Source of the DNA: Symbiodinium natans
Taxonomy: Eukaryota; Sar; Dinophyceae; Suessiales; Symbiodiniaceae
Direction: 5' to 3'
Length of the DNA: 52,500 nucleotides
Assembly: GCA_905221605.1 (NCBI GenBank)
Contig: CAJNDS010002337.1
Coordinates: 87,501 to 140,000 of the forward strand
In this document: positions 17,070-26,314 of the stretch, piece after piece
How positions within the stretch are numbered: position 1 is the first letter of the stretch
Layout of the letters: each line of letters opens with the position of its first letter
Made by a program: the position numbers and the translations under genes
Notes under the pieces: model-generated
What the model was told of the DNA's origin: nothing
Database searches by the model: none
The model's input: the letters and a program-made list of their open reading frames with translations, nothing else

Positions 17070-17926
17070 CTTCGTGGCTAAGGGTCATTTCTTCGTGGCT
17101 AAGGGTCATTTCCTTCGTGGCTAAGGGTCATTTCTTCGTGGCTAAGGGCAATTTCTTCGCTAAGGGCCATTTCTTGGTCGCTAAGGGCCATTTCCTGGGT
17201 GCTAAGGGCCATTTCTTCGTGGCTAAGGGTCATTTCTTCGTGGCTAAGGGTCATTTCTTCGTGGCTAAGGGTCATTTCCTTCGTGGCTAAGGGTCATTTC
17301 TTCGTAGCTAAGGGTCATTTCTTCGTGGCTAAGGGTCATTTCTTCGTGGCTAAGGGTCGTTTCTTCGTGGCTAAGGGTCATTTCTTCGTGGCTAAGGGTC
17401 ATTTCTTCGTGGCTAAGGGTCATTTCCTTCGTGGCTAAGGGTCATTTCTTCGTGGCTAAGGGTAATTTCTTCGTGGCTAAGGGCAATTTCTTCGCTAAGG
17501 GCCATTTCTTCGTCGCTAAGGGCCATTTCTTGGTCGCTAAGGGCCATTTCCTGGGTGCTAAGGGCCATTTCTTCGTGGCTAAGGGTCATTTCTTCGTGGC
17601 TAAGGGTCATTTCCTTCGTGGCTAAGGGTCATTTCTTCGTAGCTAAGGGTCATTTCTTCGTGGCTAAGGGTCATTTCTTCGTGGCTAAGGGTCATTTCCT
17701 TCGTGGCTAAGGGTCATTTCTTCGTGGCTAAGGGTCATTTCTTCGTGGCTAAGGGTCATGTCTTCGTGGCTAAGGGTCATTTCCTTCGTGGCTAAGGGCC
17801 ATTTCCTTCGTGGCTAAGGGTCATTTCTTCGTGGCTAAGGGTCATTTCATTCGTGGCTAAGGGTCATTTCTTCGTGGCTAAGGGCCATTTCTTCGTGGCC
17901 AAGGGTCATTTCTTTCGTGGCTAAGG
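17070..17926. repeat. 21/22-bp minisatellite GTGGCTAAGGGTCATTTCTTC
   Basis: Roughly forty tandem copies of a 21-22-bp unit (core GGCTAAGGGTCATTTCTTC). A higher-order block with GCTAAGGGCCATTTCTTGGTC variants appears twice (about 17140-17210 and 17480-17570), implying segmental duplication. The unit contains CTAAGGG, one base from a telomeric heptamer. Open frames across it are by-products of the periodicity. Confidence 0.9.
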
Positions 17927-17949
17927 TTGTGAGGAGCGCGTCTCGGAAG

Positions 17950-18149
17950 TATTGACCCCCCAGCAGAATGAAAAAAAATACAAGAAAAATACAAGAATGG
18001 ATTCAAGAGAAAATACAAGTAGCGATTCAGGAACAACGGTGAAATACAAAAAAAATGCAAGACAAATACAAAAAAAATGCAAGAAAAATACAAGAAAAAA
18101 TGCAAGAAAAATACAAGAAAAATGCAAGAACAATACGAGAAAAATGCAA

Positions 18150-18225
<76 letters not shown>

Positions 18226-19015
18226 CTTGTATTTTTGTCGTATTTTTTCCGTATTTTTCGCGTATTTTTCCGTATTTTTTCCGTATTTTTTTCGTATTTT
18301 TTTCGTATTTTTTTTCGTATTTTTCCGTATTTTTTTCGTATTTTTTCCGTATTTTTTCCGTATTTTTTTCGTATTTTTCGCGTATTTTTCGCATATTTCA
18401 AAATATACAAGAAAAACACGAAAAAAACACGGAAAAATACGCGAAAAATACGGAAAAAACACGACAAAAACACAAGACCCCCCCCCCTCCGCGCCTCCGC
18501 GCCTCCCCCCCCCCCGCCCCCCCCCCCCCCCGCCCCCCCCCCCCCCCCGCCCGCCCCCCCCGCCCCCCCCCCCGCCCCCCCCCACCCCCACGCCCCCCCC
18601 CCCCCCCCCCTCCCCCCCTCCCCCCCCCGCCCCCCCCCCCCCCCCCCCCCCCGCCCCCCCAAACACGAAAAAAACGCGAAAAAAATACGGAAAAAATACG
18701 GAAAAAATACGGAAAAAACACGGAAAAAATACGGAAAAAATACGCGAAAAATACGAAAAAAATACGACAAAAACACAAGCCCCCCCCCCCCGCGCCTCCG
18801 CGCCTCTTGTATTTTTCTTGTATTTGCTCTTGTGTTTTTCTTGTGCTTTTCTTGCATTTTTCTTGTAATTTTCTTGTATGTTCCTTGTATTTTTCTTGTA
18901 TTTTTCTTGTATATTTCTTGTATTTTTCTTGTATTTTTTTGTATTTTTCTTGTATTGTCTTGTAAGTTGCTTGTGTTTTTTTTTGTAATTTTCTTGTATT
19001 TTTCTTGCACTTTGT
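17950..19015. repeat. 1.1-kb inverted low-complexity structure with G76 run
   Basis: Order: A-rich TACAAGAAAAA words (17970-18149), 76 consecutive G (18150-18225), T-rich TTTTTCCGTATTTTT words (18226-18390), A-rich ACACGAAAAAAA words (18400-18472), long C runs with occasional G/T (18478-18660), A-rich AATACGGAAAAAA words (18661-18780), a C run plus GCGCCTCC, then T-rich TTGTATTTTTC words (18806-19015). Left parts are complementary to right parts in reverse order, so one strand could fold into a large imperfect hairpin. All long frames here are compositional. Confidence 0.85.
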
Positions 19016-19133
19016 TCGGCTGGCTTTTCTGCGCTCGTATTTTTCTTGCATTCCCCGTTTGTATTTTTTTTGTATTTCTTCTTGTATTTATTTAGTTTTA
19101 CTAAAACCCAATACTTCTGGCACCACGCCCGTC

Positions 19134-19232
19134 ACAAGGCTAAGGGTCATGTCTTCGTGGCTAAGGGTCATTTCTTCGTGGCTAAGGGTCATTTCCTTCG
19201 TGGCTAAGGGTCATTTTCTGCGTGGCTAAGGG
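19134..19232. repeat. second block of the GGCTAAGGGTCATTTC minisatellite
   Basis: Four more copies of the unit at 17070-17926, so the inverted structure lies inside, or was inserted into, the minisatellite. Confidence 0.9.
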
Positions 19233-19257
19233 TTGGAGGACAGAGCTTGCTGATGAA

Positions 19258-19320
19258 CAATGTAAGCTTTTTATTTCTTAATGTTTTGGGATTCTCTGGG
19301 TGGGTGGGTTTTTTTCGAGA
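19258..19320 (-). repeat. dispersed repeat, CCACCCACCCAGAGAATCCC family
   Basis: On the minus strand this matches 41985-42040 and more loosely 48008-48055 (CACCCACCCAG...AACATTGAGAAAA). Three copies in the window; nature unknown. Confidence 0.6.
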
Positions 19321-19364
19321 GCCCAAACAGCGGCTCTACTAGAGATTGCTCGACCCGGAGCTGC

Positions 19365-19434
19365 TGAACCCTAAACCCTAAACCCTAAACCCTAAACCCT
19401 AAACCCTAAACCCTCTACCCTCTACCCTCTCACT
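19365..19434. repeat. CCCTAAA array
   Basis: About seven units followed by CCCTCTA variants. Confidence 0.9.
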
Positions 19435-19441
19435 CTCTCAG

Positions 19442-19484
19442 GTTGTTCAGTCTTCTAGTGCCAAGCTACTGACACTGGGTGGAG
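19442..19484 (+). CDS. short exon-like island with AG and GT borders
   Basis: CACTCTCTCAG precedes, and GTAATT follows as donor. Reads VVQSSSAKLLTLGG plus one base. A pyrimidine-rich acceptor tract and AG/GT on both sides make a good small-exon candidate. Confidence 0.4.
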
Positions 19485-19620
19485 GTAATTCTAGTGCCCT
19501 CGTCCTTTTCATCTTTTAAGCAAGGTCTGAACAAGGCTTGACAGAGGGGGGGGGGCGGGGTTGGTCGCTGCAATCCCTCAGCCGGGACCCTAAGTTTTAA
19601 ACATCTTCAACCCAAAGCCC

Positions 19621-19735
19621 CTAGGATGCCCAGAAGTACCCTCTTTTTTTTAAGGGGCGTTCAGGCTCCCTTATAACCCCTTTTAAGCAAAAAAGGGGCA
19701 CCCTTTCTTCATCCTAGGGTACCTGGGCATCCTAG
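19621..19735. mobile_element. MITE-like inverted-repeat element
   Basis: CTAGGATGCCCAG at the left and CTGGGCATCCTAG at the right are perfect inverted ends. Inner GTACCCT/AGGGTAC and AAGGGG/CCCCTT extend the pairing. 115 bp, no ORF. Confidence 0.7.
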
Positions 19736-19743
19736 ACCCCGCC

Positions 19744-19842
19744 CTGAACCCTAAACCTAAACCCTAAACCCTAAACCCTACACCCTACACCCTACACCCT
19801 ACACCCTAAACCCTAAACCCTAAACCCTAAACCCTAAACCCC
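19744..19842. repeat. CCCTAAA/CCCTACA array
   Basis: C-rich telomere-type units including four consecutive CCCTACA variants. Confidence 0.9.
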
Positions 19843-19855
19843 CTTTCCAAACCAG

Positions 19856-19942
19856 AGCTTCCGGGAGCCTCAGGTTCCGCCCATTTGAAGGCAGCCTTCC
19901 TCGCATCTCCGGGTTCGGACTCGACGACAGCCCGGGGCTCAG
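19856..19942 (+). CDS. exon-like island
   Basis: Follows CCAAACCAG. Two frames are open; one reads ASGSLRFRPFEGSLPRISGF and continues with GLDDSPGLR. Frame and gene uncertain. Confidence 0.35.
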
Positions 19943-19944
19943 AC

Positions 19945-20028
19945 TAAACCCTAAACCCTAAACCCGAAACCCTAAGCCCTAAACCCTAAACCCTAAACCC
20001 TAAACCCTAAACCCTAAACCCAAAACCG
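19945..20028. repeat. CCCTAAA array
   Basis: About eleven units. Confidence 0.9.
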
Positions 20029-20540
20029 GGTTTCAGGTTCAAGGTTTCAAGCTTTATTGTCCTTAAAACCCTAACCCCAAACCCTAAACCGGTTTGGGCT
20101 TTAAGGCTTGAAAGGTTTGGGAGGCACCCTGCTCGTGCTGACTTTCTGTATTCTCTGAGGACATGCAATACTTACAATCATCATGGTTCTGCCTTCGTTC
20201 ATTCCCTACCTAGGTAGGAACCTTTTGGGCTATTTGATATTTTCCCTTGCTGGATGTAAGAAGATACCTAAACCCTAAGCCTCATATTCGGGAAGATTTT
20301 CCGCAAGGGTTTAAGGGCCAATCCAGCTACTCTCCAACACTGCGTGGCGCCGAAAGACAAGCTTGCGCCCTGCAACTAGCCGGGTGTGGAGTTTAGGGTG
20401 GGTTTAGGGTTTGGGGTTTAGGCTTAGGGTTTAGGGCTTGAGGGTTTGAGGTCAGGGTCTAGGGTGTAAAGCTTAGGGTTTCGGCGATGCTCCCGGTACG
20501 TGCCTAAGCCCTAAACCCTAGACCCTCCTGCAATATTCAG
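20029..20540. other. unique sequence with sparse telomeric words
   Basis: No gene supported. CTAGGTAGGAACCTTTTGGG (near 20209) resembles CTAGGTAAGCCTTTGGGA near 34648 and a stretch near 20818, a low-copy dispersed repeat of unknown type. Confidence 0.45.
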
Positions 20541-20656
20541 CCAGTAAGAGGGTTCAGGCAGTTACTCCGCTATCGGAAGTCGCCCGATCGATCTCTGCTT
20601 GGCTGAGGAAGTTCCGTTGCGCCCGCCGAGTCGAAGGGAGCCGTGGCTGGCGGTGA
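20541..20656 (+). CDS. exon-like island, possible terminal exon
   Basis: AATATTCAG precedes. Frame from 20543 (SKRVQAVTPLSEVARSISAW and on) has 37 codons and ends TGA at 20654-20656. Basic composition. Unrecognised. Confidence 0.35.
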
Positions 20657-20665
20657 AACTACTAC

Positions 20666-20764
20666 AGGGGTCGGAATAATTGCTACTACTATTCCCTTAT
20701 GGTCCCTTTCTAAGTGTACTATACTAACCCCCTCCAACACCCTGTTCTAATTATTCCGGCCCCT
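20666..20764. mobile_element. MITE-like inverted-repeat element
   Basis: AGGGGTCGGAATAATT at the left and AATTATTCCGGCCCCT at the right form 16-bp ends with one mismatch. 99 bp, non-coding. Confidence 0.7.
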
Positions 20765-21542
20765 AATATTATGCGGTTGTGAGCCCAAATGCCCCTCAAC
20801 CAGGTACTGTTTGCTTAACCAGGTAGGCCCTTGGGATCTTTTATACAAAGAGGATCATACTCAGGAATATTGTTCAGAGGGTTTTTAAGGGCCATCCTAC
20901 TTCAGTGAACACAGCACTTCCCAAAGCCCATTCAGATTCCTGGCCACAATCTAAACCTGAGGCCCGAGTTCCTAGGCCCAATCAATGCCCCAGGACTGAA
21001 CGGGGCTCCCTTCGAACAGGGTCTCCGAGGTGTAGGGTTAGGGCTACAAGACCAGCAGCTGTGATCATGCCACAAGCCAAAGTAGAAAAAGCCATAAGCT
21101 CGAAGCCCGAAGTTGATGCCAGGGGAGCTGAAAAGAAGGCTACCGAAACAACTGCCAGTAGCGGCGGCGGTGGCAGCAGCAACAGCAACAGCAACTGCAA
21201 CAGCATTTCATTTCATTTCATTTCGAACGCATGTGCGGGTTATGTCCCACACCTTGGCGGGCATCGAGGGTGAAAATTAAGTGACCTACTCGTTCGGGAC
21301 CTGGTCTGTTACGATGTCCTGGCCATTGCAAGCCAGGTGGGTTGCGCTTCTGTACACTTCTCTGCGAGATTGGTCTTCAACCTCAGCAGGCAAGCCGGCA
21401 GTCAGGCCGAGTCTGGGGGGCAACAGCTTAGCAGGCTGGCGCTTGTGCATTATGAGGCATGGAGGCTTTTCTTCTGTAGTGCGAGCAGGTCTGGAGGTGT
21501 GATTAAGTCCAGAATTCGGACTAGAGGAACTTGGGGATTCTA
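20765..21542. other. left margin of the telomere-free gene block
   Basis: No telomeric heptamers. Open frames on the plus strand (20905-21273 and 21281-21663) carry GGC/AGC simple repeats near 21165-21210 and no recognisable domain, so no gene is called. Confidence 0.4.
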
Positions 21543-21586
21543 TGGTTCAGTTTGCTGGAGGCGACCTCACTCGCATACTGGAACCA
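21543..21586. promoter_or_regulatory. conserved-core hairpin, site 1
   Basis: Arms TGGTTCAGTTTGC / GCATACTGGAACCA pair with one bulge and one mismatch around TGGAGGCGACCTCACTC. The minus-strand TGA inside the core is the stop codon of the gene at 21567-22859. Confidence 0.75.
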
Positions 21587-22859
21587 GGCTGGTTGTCCGA
21601 TGTGGGGACGCCAGAATGACAGCTTCTCGAGCTCGAAGGAGGGACCGAAGCCGTCCACGATGAGAGGAGGTGAGCATCTTGAACACTATTGCGTAGGGCT
21701 TGTGCTCTTCGTAGATGTCATCATAGAGCGGATTGATGATTTGATAGAAACGGAGGGCCATGCTGTTCTGGAAGTCTTGAGAATGGTCCTCTGGGTTAGG
21801 AATGCCAGCATTAGCTCGAAATGCAGAGTTGACTTGCTTTAGCAGGGCATCCTCGAAGAGCTCCAGTAGTTCACCTCGCGAGATTACCGTGTCCGCGATC
21901 AAGGATTGAATCCAGGAAACTTCCTCTGCATTGATCTCTCGAAGCAGCCACTGCCTGTACGTGACCAAATCTTCGCGAATTTGGTCCTGGTAGTGCGTAA
22001 GATGAGGCAGCAGAGCCAGGAGATGTTGGTCGTAGGACAAACCATTGAGGTGATGGTCCTGATGTTGAAAGCGCCATCCATTCTTAACTGGCGATGCCCC
22101 TTCGGCGGAAGAAGAGACTTTGAGCAGCTGCTGCACCCGGTATACTGTGGAGGCTCGCCTTAGCGCCTGCAGGTCGAAGTATTGAAGGTCCAGTTGCTTG
22201 TCATCGTGCAGACGAAGATTGACGGGGAAGTAGTCCGAGCCTTGTCCTGGAGCATACGATGGCTGTGACTGCTCAATGCCTGAGAGTAGGCGTGGAGTTG
22301 ACGATCGCATGAGAAGGTGTAGATGCGACAGGGCGTTAGCAATCATAAAGTGCACCTCACCTTGGCCGAAGTGGCGCGTCAGGTACGTCCAGATGCGCTG
22401 GGTGGTAGGTTCCGCATCTTCGAGCTGGAAGGAGTTCTGGCCAGGGCCATCGTTGGTGTAGTCTCGAATCGCCTGAGAGATGAAGAGGAGCTGGCGCTTC
22501 TGATGGTACGTCAGTGTTGGAGAGCGAGGCTCTGTCAGCATCATCTCTTCATGCTTCCGTTTTGCGGCCAAGTTTCGAGGTGCAGTTTGGGGAAGGTAGA
22601 GCCGCAACTCTCCCATGTGCCGGTGAACTTTCTCCGCAAGCAGCTTCAAGAAACTGCAGGTGCGCGAGGCTATCCGTATCTGGCGGTTCAAGTGTGGAAT
22701 CGCTTCCCCAGCAGGGGTGCGTGAGGATGCCAGGTCCAGATTGCTCGCTGCGGCGGCGCCAGATGGAGTTGTAGGGTAAACCGGCAGCGGTAGGAAAAGA
22801 GACTCAAGAAGTACCTCCATTGCCTGTTCACGGCTGAGAACGGGGTGAAGGTCTGCCAT
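21567..22859 (-). CDS. Helical family protein, paralog A
   Basis: 430 residues from the ATG at 22859. The frame is open upstream to 22985, but that extension runs through a hairpin core (VRSPP) and the paralog at 24633-25925 starts at the equivalent Met. Starts MADLHPVLSREQAMEVLLES. Family signature RQIRIASRTCSF near residue 65, then AAKRKHEEMML (basic, nuclear-signal-like), IRDYTNDGPGQ and MALRFYQIINP. Predicted mainly helical, no signal peptide or membrane segment. I do not recognise the family. Stop codon TGA lies in hairpin site 1; hairpin site 2 lies 15 bases upstream of the ATG. Confidence 0.8.
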   Translation of the reverse strand: MADLHPVLSREQAMEVLLESLFLPLPVYPTTPSGAAAASNLDLASSRTPAGEAIPHLNRQIRIASRTCSFLKLLAEKVHRHMGELRLYLPQTAPRNLAAKRKHEEMMLTEPRSPTLTYHQKRQLLFISQAIRDYTNDGPGQNSFQLEDAEPTTQRIWTYLTRHFGQGEVHFMIANALSHLHLLMRSSTPRLLSGIEQSQPSYAPGQGSDYFPVNLRLHDDKQLDLQYFDLQALRRASTVYRVQQLLKVSSSAEGASPVKNGWRFQHQDHHLNGLSYDQHLLALLPHLTHYQDQIREDLVTYRQWLLREINAEEVSWIQSLIADTVISRGELLELFEDALLKQVNSAFRANAGIPNPEDHSQDFQNSMALRFYQIINPLYDDIYEEHKPYAIVFKMLTSSHRGRLRSLLRAREAVILASPHRTTSLVPVCE

Positions 22860-22873
22860 GGGCCTAGGTAGAA

Positions 22874-22905
22874 GTTCGCCAGGAGGGGACCTCACTCGTG
22901 CGAAC
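22874..22905. promoter_or_regulatory. conserved-core hairpin, site 2
   Basis: GTTCGC / GCGAAC arms around core AGGAGGGGACCTCACTC, 15 bases upstream of the minus-strand ATG at 22859. Confidence 0.8.
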
Positions 22906-23003
22906 CTGAGGGAAAACTTTGCGAGAGAGCTGTGCTTAGTGAGGCTTGGCGTGGAAAGAGCGGAGCTACACGCTTTTCCCCGCAATCTGGGAAGATAGTG
23001 CAG

Positions 23004-23030
23004 TGAACAGGAGGGGACCTCACTCGTTTG
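23004..23030. promoter_or_regulatory. conserved-core hairpin, site 3
   Basis: Perfect core AGGAGGGGACCTCACTC but weak arms (AAC/GTT). Lies about 26 bases past the stop codon of the gene at 23056. Confidence 0.65.
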
Positions 23031-23055
23031 GAAGTCTTTGGTGCTCGGACTGTCT

Positions 23056-24198
23056 CTAGCCCCGAATTTTGTCGTCTAGCGTCTGCTTCAGACGTTGACG
23101 GTGTCGAACGAGGAGCAGTGTCAGCGCAACAGCAAAGTTCTTATAGTCATCATAGACCTGGTCGTGGAGCGGGGAAAGAATTGTGATGACTCCTTGTGCC
23201 TGCTCGAAATCTCCTTGGTCTCCTCCATATCTGTGTCGTATTTGTTGCCAGAGACTGTCAGCAAAGTAGCGATGCAAAGTGTCTCTAGGTAGTAGCTGAT
23301 TCACTACCAGGTTGCGCACCCAAAGGAAGTCCTCATCGGACAGAGGGGTGGACAGCCATAGGCGATACAGCGTCAGGATCTCTCGGAGTGTCTCCTGATA
23401 GTGCGGGATCATTGAAACCAATTTGGTGTGGTAGTCCTCATAGTCAAGCTTTGAGAGATCACGGTCTTGTTCAAGGAAATCCCAGCCATCTCGGATCTGG
23501 TCGCTGGCCGATGTAGGTGTGGAGGCCGTAATAGTCCGCAGTTGTTGTAGTAGGCGAAGCTGAAGTGACGCTCTTTTGAGCGTTCTGAAATCGTATGCTT
23601 CAAGATCAAGCTGATGTGGGTCTTGAAGCCGGAGGCCTAGGGGAAAATATGCTTGGCCTTGCCAGGTCTCCGCCGTCGTTTGGGGATGCAGCTGGAGTAG
23701 GTTCCGTTGATGTGCTGGAGTGAATTTAGACCTCAGAATGACCTTGGCCTGCTCCAAGGTGCGGAGCAGAATGGCATTCAGCTCTGAGTGCGAGAGCTTC
23801 CCGGTGAGATAATGCCAGGTTAAAGCACCAGCCTGATCAGCTTCGGACGTGCTTAAGGACGGCGAGCTTTCGCCGTCTTTTGTGTAGTTGTGGATCATAA
23901 GGGTGAGGTACATGATTTGCTGGCGCTGGAGGGGCCCCATATTCGGGGGCAGGTGCGCCGAAGGCTGCTCGTCGTCGATGTGCTTGCGCTTACCTGCCAA
24001 GATACGTGGGCTAGCCTCCAGGGGCAGGGCTGCGTGTCTTCCCTCGCGCCAAGCCAGGTACCGATCCAAGTGACATATGAAGCTGCAGAGACGTGATGCT
24101 ACTCGCATGCTTCGTTCTGCCATGCATTCAAGGTCTTCTGTAGTGAAGAGGAGCCTCCTCGGGGCAAGATGAGTTGTTGATGAGGCTGATGTGGCCAT
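23056..24198 (-). CDS. Helical family protein, paralog B (diverged)
   Basis: 380 residues. Shares with paralogs A and C the pattern RVASRLCSF, AGKRKH, MIHNYTKDG, YFPLGLRL, LQLRLLQQL and an equivalent C-terminal HRQRLKQ segment, at much lower identity. Begins MATSASSTTHLAPRRLLF. Function unknown. Stop TAG precedes hairpin site 3; a variant hairpin lies about 80 bases upstream of the ATG. Confidence 0.78.
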   Translation of the reverse strand: MATSASSTTHLAPRRLLFTTEDLECMAERSMRVASRLCSFICHLDRYLAWREGRHAALPLEASPRILAGKRKHIDDEQPSAHLPPNMGPLQRQQIMYLTLMIHNYTKDGESSPSLSTSEADQAGALTWHYLTGKLSHSELNAILLRTLEQAKVILRSKFTPAHQRNLLQLHPQTTAETWQGQAYFPLGLRLQDPHQLDLEAYDFRTLKRASLQLRLLQQLRTITASTPTSASDQIRDGWDFLEQDRDLSKLDYEDYHTKLVSMIPHYQETLREILTLYRLWLSTPLSDEDFLWVRNLVVNQLLPRDTLHRYFADSLWQQIRHRYGGDQGDFEQAQGVITILSPLHDQVYDDYKNFAVALTLLLVRHRQRLKQTLDDKIRG

Positions 24199-24279
24199 GT
24201 GCTCACTGGGACGTGGAGCGACTTCAGGAGAATCTCGAGCAGAACCTCGCGAGACGGTGAAGGCATGGCTTGTCTGCTA

Positions 24280-24306
24280 GCTGGATGGAGACCTCACGTG
24301 GCCAGC
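24280..24306. promoter_or_regulatory. variant conserved-core hairpin, site 4
   Basis: GCTGG / CCAGC arms around ATGGAGACCTCACGTGG, a core three bases shorter than the others. Upstream of the gene starting at 24198. Less certain than the rest. Confidence 0.5.
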
Positions 24307-24591
24307 CTGTGTGGAGAGGCTGAGCCCGGCTATGGCAAGCTTCAATGAAAGCAGAAAGCTGCAGACTTGAATGTGTTGCTAGGTGAATCAGCCAGGGCTG
24401 AGGCATTGGCTCTGCAGCAGGCTCCAACTGTCTGCAGAAAGACCTTATTGCCGGAGAATGCCGCAGTAATCTTAGAGAGAATGGTCTGTGCTGCAGTTGG
24501 AGATGCAGGAGACTTTTCCACTGCTTTATCTTGGCTTACAAAAGGCTGCTGGTGTCCTAGTTGGACAGAGACGTTGCTAACCTGGTGCTCT
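24307..24591. other. 285-bp intergenic spacer
   Basis: Between the 5' hairpin of one gene and the 3' hairpin of the next. Contains GCTGAGGCATTGGCTCTG (about 24397), similar to GCTGAGGCACTGGCACTG near 26086 in another spacer, a possible shared promoter element. Confidence 0.45.
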
Positions 24592-24622
24592 ACTTTGCAG
24601 GAGGGGACCTCACAAGCAAAGT
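24592..24622. promoter_or_regulatory. conserved-core hairpin, site 5
   Basis: ACTTTGC / GCAAAGT perfect 7-bp arms around AGGAGGGGACCTCACAA. It begins about 10 bases past the stop codon of paralog C. Confidence 0.8.
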
Positions 24623-24632
24623 TGCTAGCAGG

Positions 24633-25925
24633 CTAGGGTGCAAAAAGGCGAAGCAAGGACTGGTGCCTCTCGTGCGACAAAGTACGATGAAGTGATCGAG
24701 CCCGTTGGCGGTTCGGGGGAGTGAGCATCTTATAGACGATCGCAAACGGCTTGTACTCCTCGTAGACGTCATCATGTAAAGGATTGATGATTTGGTAGAA
24801 GCGAAGAGCCATGCTATTTTGGAAGTTCGGAGTGGAGTCAACACGGCGAGGAGACTCAGCACTGGCCTGAAGTGTATGGTTGACCTGCTTGAGGAGAGCA
24901 TGCTCGAAAAGTTCGCGAAGTTCGCCTCTCGAGACTGCCGAATCTAAAAGTGTGTCACGGGCCCAGGCCGTCTCCTCTTCAGTGATGTCTCGTAGGAGCC
25001 ATTGCCTGTACATCACCAGGTTCTCTCGGAGTTGGTCCTGGTAGTCCGGGAGGTGTGGCAGCAAGGCCTGGAGGTGCTTGTCATAGGGCAATGAGTCGAG
25101 GTGTTGCGCTTGTTGCTGGAAGCGCCAGCCATTGGTGACGGGCGACTCTCCGCCCTGGGTTGAGTGAGATAACTTGAGAAGCTGCTGTACTCGGTATATC
25201 GTCGACGCGCGCCTGAGTGCCTGAAGGTCGAAGTATTGGAGATCCAAGTGTTTGTCTTCGGGTAGGCCTAGATGTGGGGGAAAATAACTCTGACCTTGTC
25301 CCGGAGCCATGGACGGCTGCGACTGCTCCATGCTTGACATCAGACATGGTGTCGCCGACTTCATCAGGAGGTGGAGATGCGACAAGGCGGTATCTATCAT
25401 AAAGTTGATCTCTCCTTTGGCAAAGTGGCAGGTTAGGTACGTCCAAATTCGAAGTGCGGTATTGTCCGCATCTTCGAGCTGAAAAGAGTCTTGGCCTGGT
25501 CCGTCATTTGTGTAGTCTCTGATCGCCTGAGATATGAAGATGAGCTGACGCCGCCGAATGTAAGTCAGAGTGTTCTCCTGAGGCTCGTGGAGCATCATTT
25601 CCTCGTGCTTACGTTTGGCTGCTAGCTGTCGAGTGGCAGTCTTGGGGAGGTAGAGTCGAAGGTCGCCCAGTCTCCAGTTGATCTTCTCCGTGAGCAGTTT
25701 CATGAAGCTGCAGGTGCGGGAAGCTATGCGTATCTGACGGTCCGAGTGCCGGAGGGCGTCGTCTGCCGGGATACGTGTAGATGCCATCTGTATAGTGCTG
25801 GCCTCGTGGTCTCCCGGGGAGGATGCAGGGTAAACCGGAAGCGGGAGGAAAAGGGATTCCAGAAGCACCTCCATGGTTTTATCCCTGCTCAGTACCGGAG
25901 GGAGGGCCTCCATGGTCAGGCCCAT
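24633..25925 (-). CDS. Helical family protein, paralog C
   Basis: 430 residues, starts MGLTMEALPPVLSRDKTMEV; a second Met at residue 5 aligns with the start of paralog A. Closely related to A over its whole length: RQIRIASRTCSF, AAKRKHEEMML, IRDYTNDGPGQDSFQLEDA, DLQYFDLQALRRASTIYRVQ. Ends LLRLFAP with TAG. No recognised domain; helical. Bracketed by hairpin sites 5 and 6. Confidence 0.82.
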   Translation of the reverse strand: MGLTMEALPPVLSRDKTMEVLLESLFLPLPVYPASSPGDHEASTIQMASTRIPADDALRHSDRQIRIASRTCSFMKLLTEKINWRLGDLRLYLPKTATRQLAAKRKHEEMMLHEPQENTLTYIRRRQLIFISQAIRDYTNDGPGQDSFQLEDADNTALRIWTYLTCHFAKGEINFMIDTALSHLHLLMKSATPCLMSSMEQSQPSMAPGQGQSYFPPHLGLPEDKHLDLQYFDLQALRRASTIYRVQQLLKLSHSTQGGESPVTNGWRFQQQAQHLDSLPYDKHLQALLPHLPDYQDQLRENLVMYRQWLLRDITEEETAWARDTLLDSAVSRGELRELFEHALLKQVNHTLQASAESPRRVDSTPNFQNSMALRFYQIINPLHDDVYEEYKPFAIVYKMLTPPNRQRARSLHRTLSHERHQSLLRLFAP

Positions 25926-25949
25926 ACAGGAGGGGACCTCACTCGTATG
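25923..25949. promoter_or_regulatory. conserved-core hairpin, site 6
   Basis: CATAC / GTATG arms around the perfect core. Its left arm overlaps the first ATG of paralog C by a few bases, placing the hairpin at the very start of the gene. Confidence 0.8.
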
Positions 25950-26283
25950 AAGGCTCTGATGTTAGCCGAAGCAAACACAGCTGCCATGGTGCTTTTGGGC
26001 CGAAGGTAAGGAACCAGGAGGTGAAGTTTCAAGGAAGGCCTCTCTCGGGCTACGCAGCAGAGTTCAAGCTTAAGGTGGGCAGAGCTGAGGCACTGGCACT
26101 GGTGCGTGTTTCCCTCTTTCTGGTTAAGGACCTGAGGCTCTGCTCGGAGAGGGAGAGGGGTGAGACGGTCTAGATTTGTGTTTGGGAGAGACGCAGAGTA
26201 GCGGGAAGAATTCTCCTTTGTCTGTCAGCAGCAGGCATCATCGATCTTCTTGTGAGAAAGAAGTGGATTAGGTTAGTTAAGTA
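25950..26283. other. 334-bp intergenic spacer
   Basis: No ORF with support. Shares GCTGAGGCACTGGC with the spacer at 24307-24591. Confidence 0.4.
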
Positions 26284-26314
26284 GCAGACCAGGAGGGGAC
26301 CTCACTCGGTCTGC
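26284..26314. promoter_or_regulatory. conserved-core hairpin, site 7
   Basis: GCAGACC / GGTCTGC perfect 7-bp arms, extendable by AGTTA/TAACT past a bulge. The minus-strand TGA at 26302-26304 within the core is the stop codon of the next gene. Confidence 0.85.

Noticed and set aside
17070-17926. Possible CRISPR-like or protein-repeat gene from the regular 21-bp units
   Set aside because: Units are directly tandem with no unique spacers, and the long frames (VAKGHFF repeats) arise only from the 21-bp period.
17878-19095. Several 150-350 residue frames rich in poly-Gly/poly-Pro and KNTRKI repeats
   Set aside because: They exist on both strands and in several phases because of homopolymers and AT-rich words; no gene.
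21276-21300. GTGACCTACTCGTTCGG as a seventeenth hairpin core
   Set aside because: Lacks the GAGG half of the core and has no complementary arms.
20905-21663. Plus-strand ORFs of 73-122 residues at the block margin
   Set aside because: Include GGC/AGC/ATTTC simple repeats, have no domain, and overlap the hairpin and the 3' end of paralog A on the other strand.
22860-22985. N-terminal 42-residue extension of paralog A
   Set aside because: Translates a hairpin core, and paralog C starts at the position equivalent to 22859.
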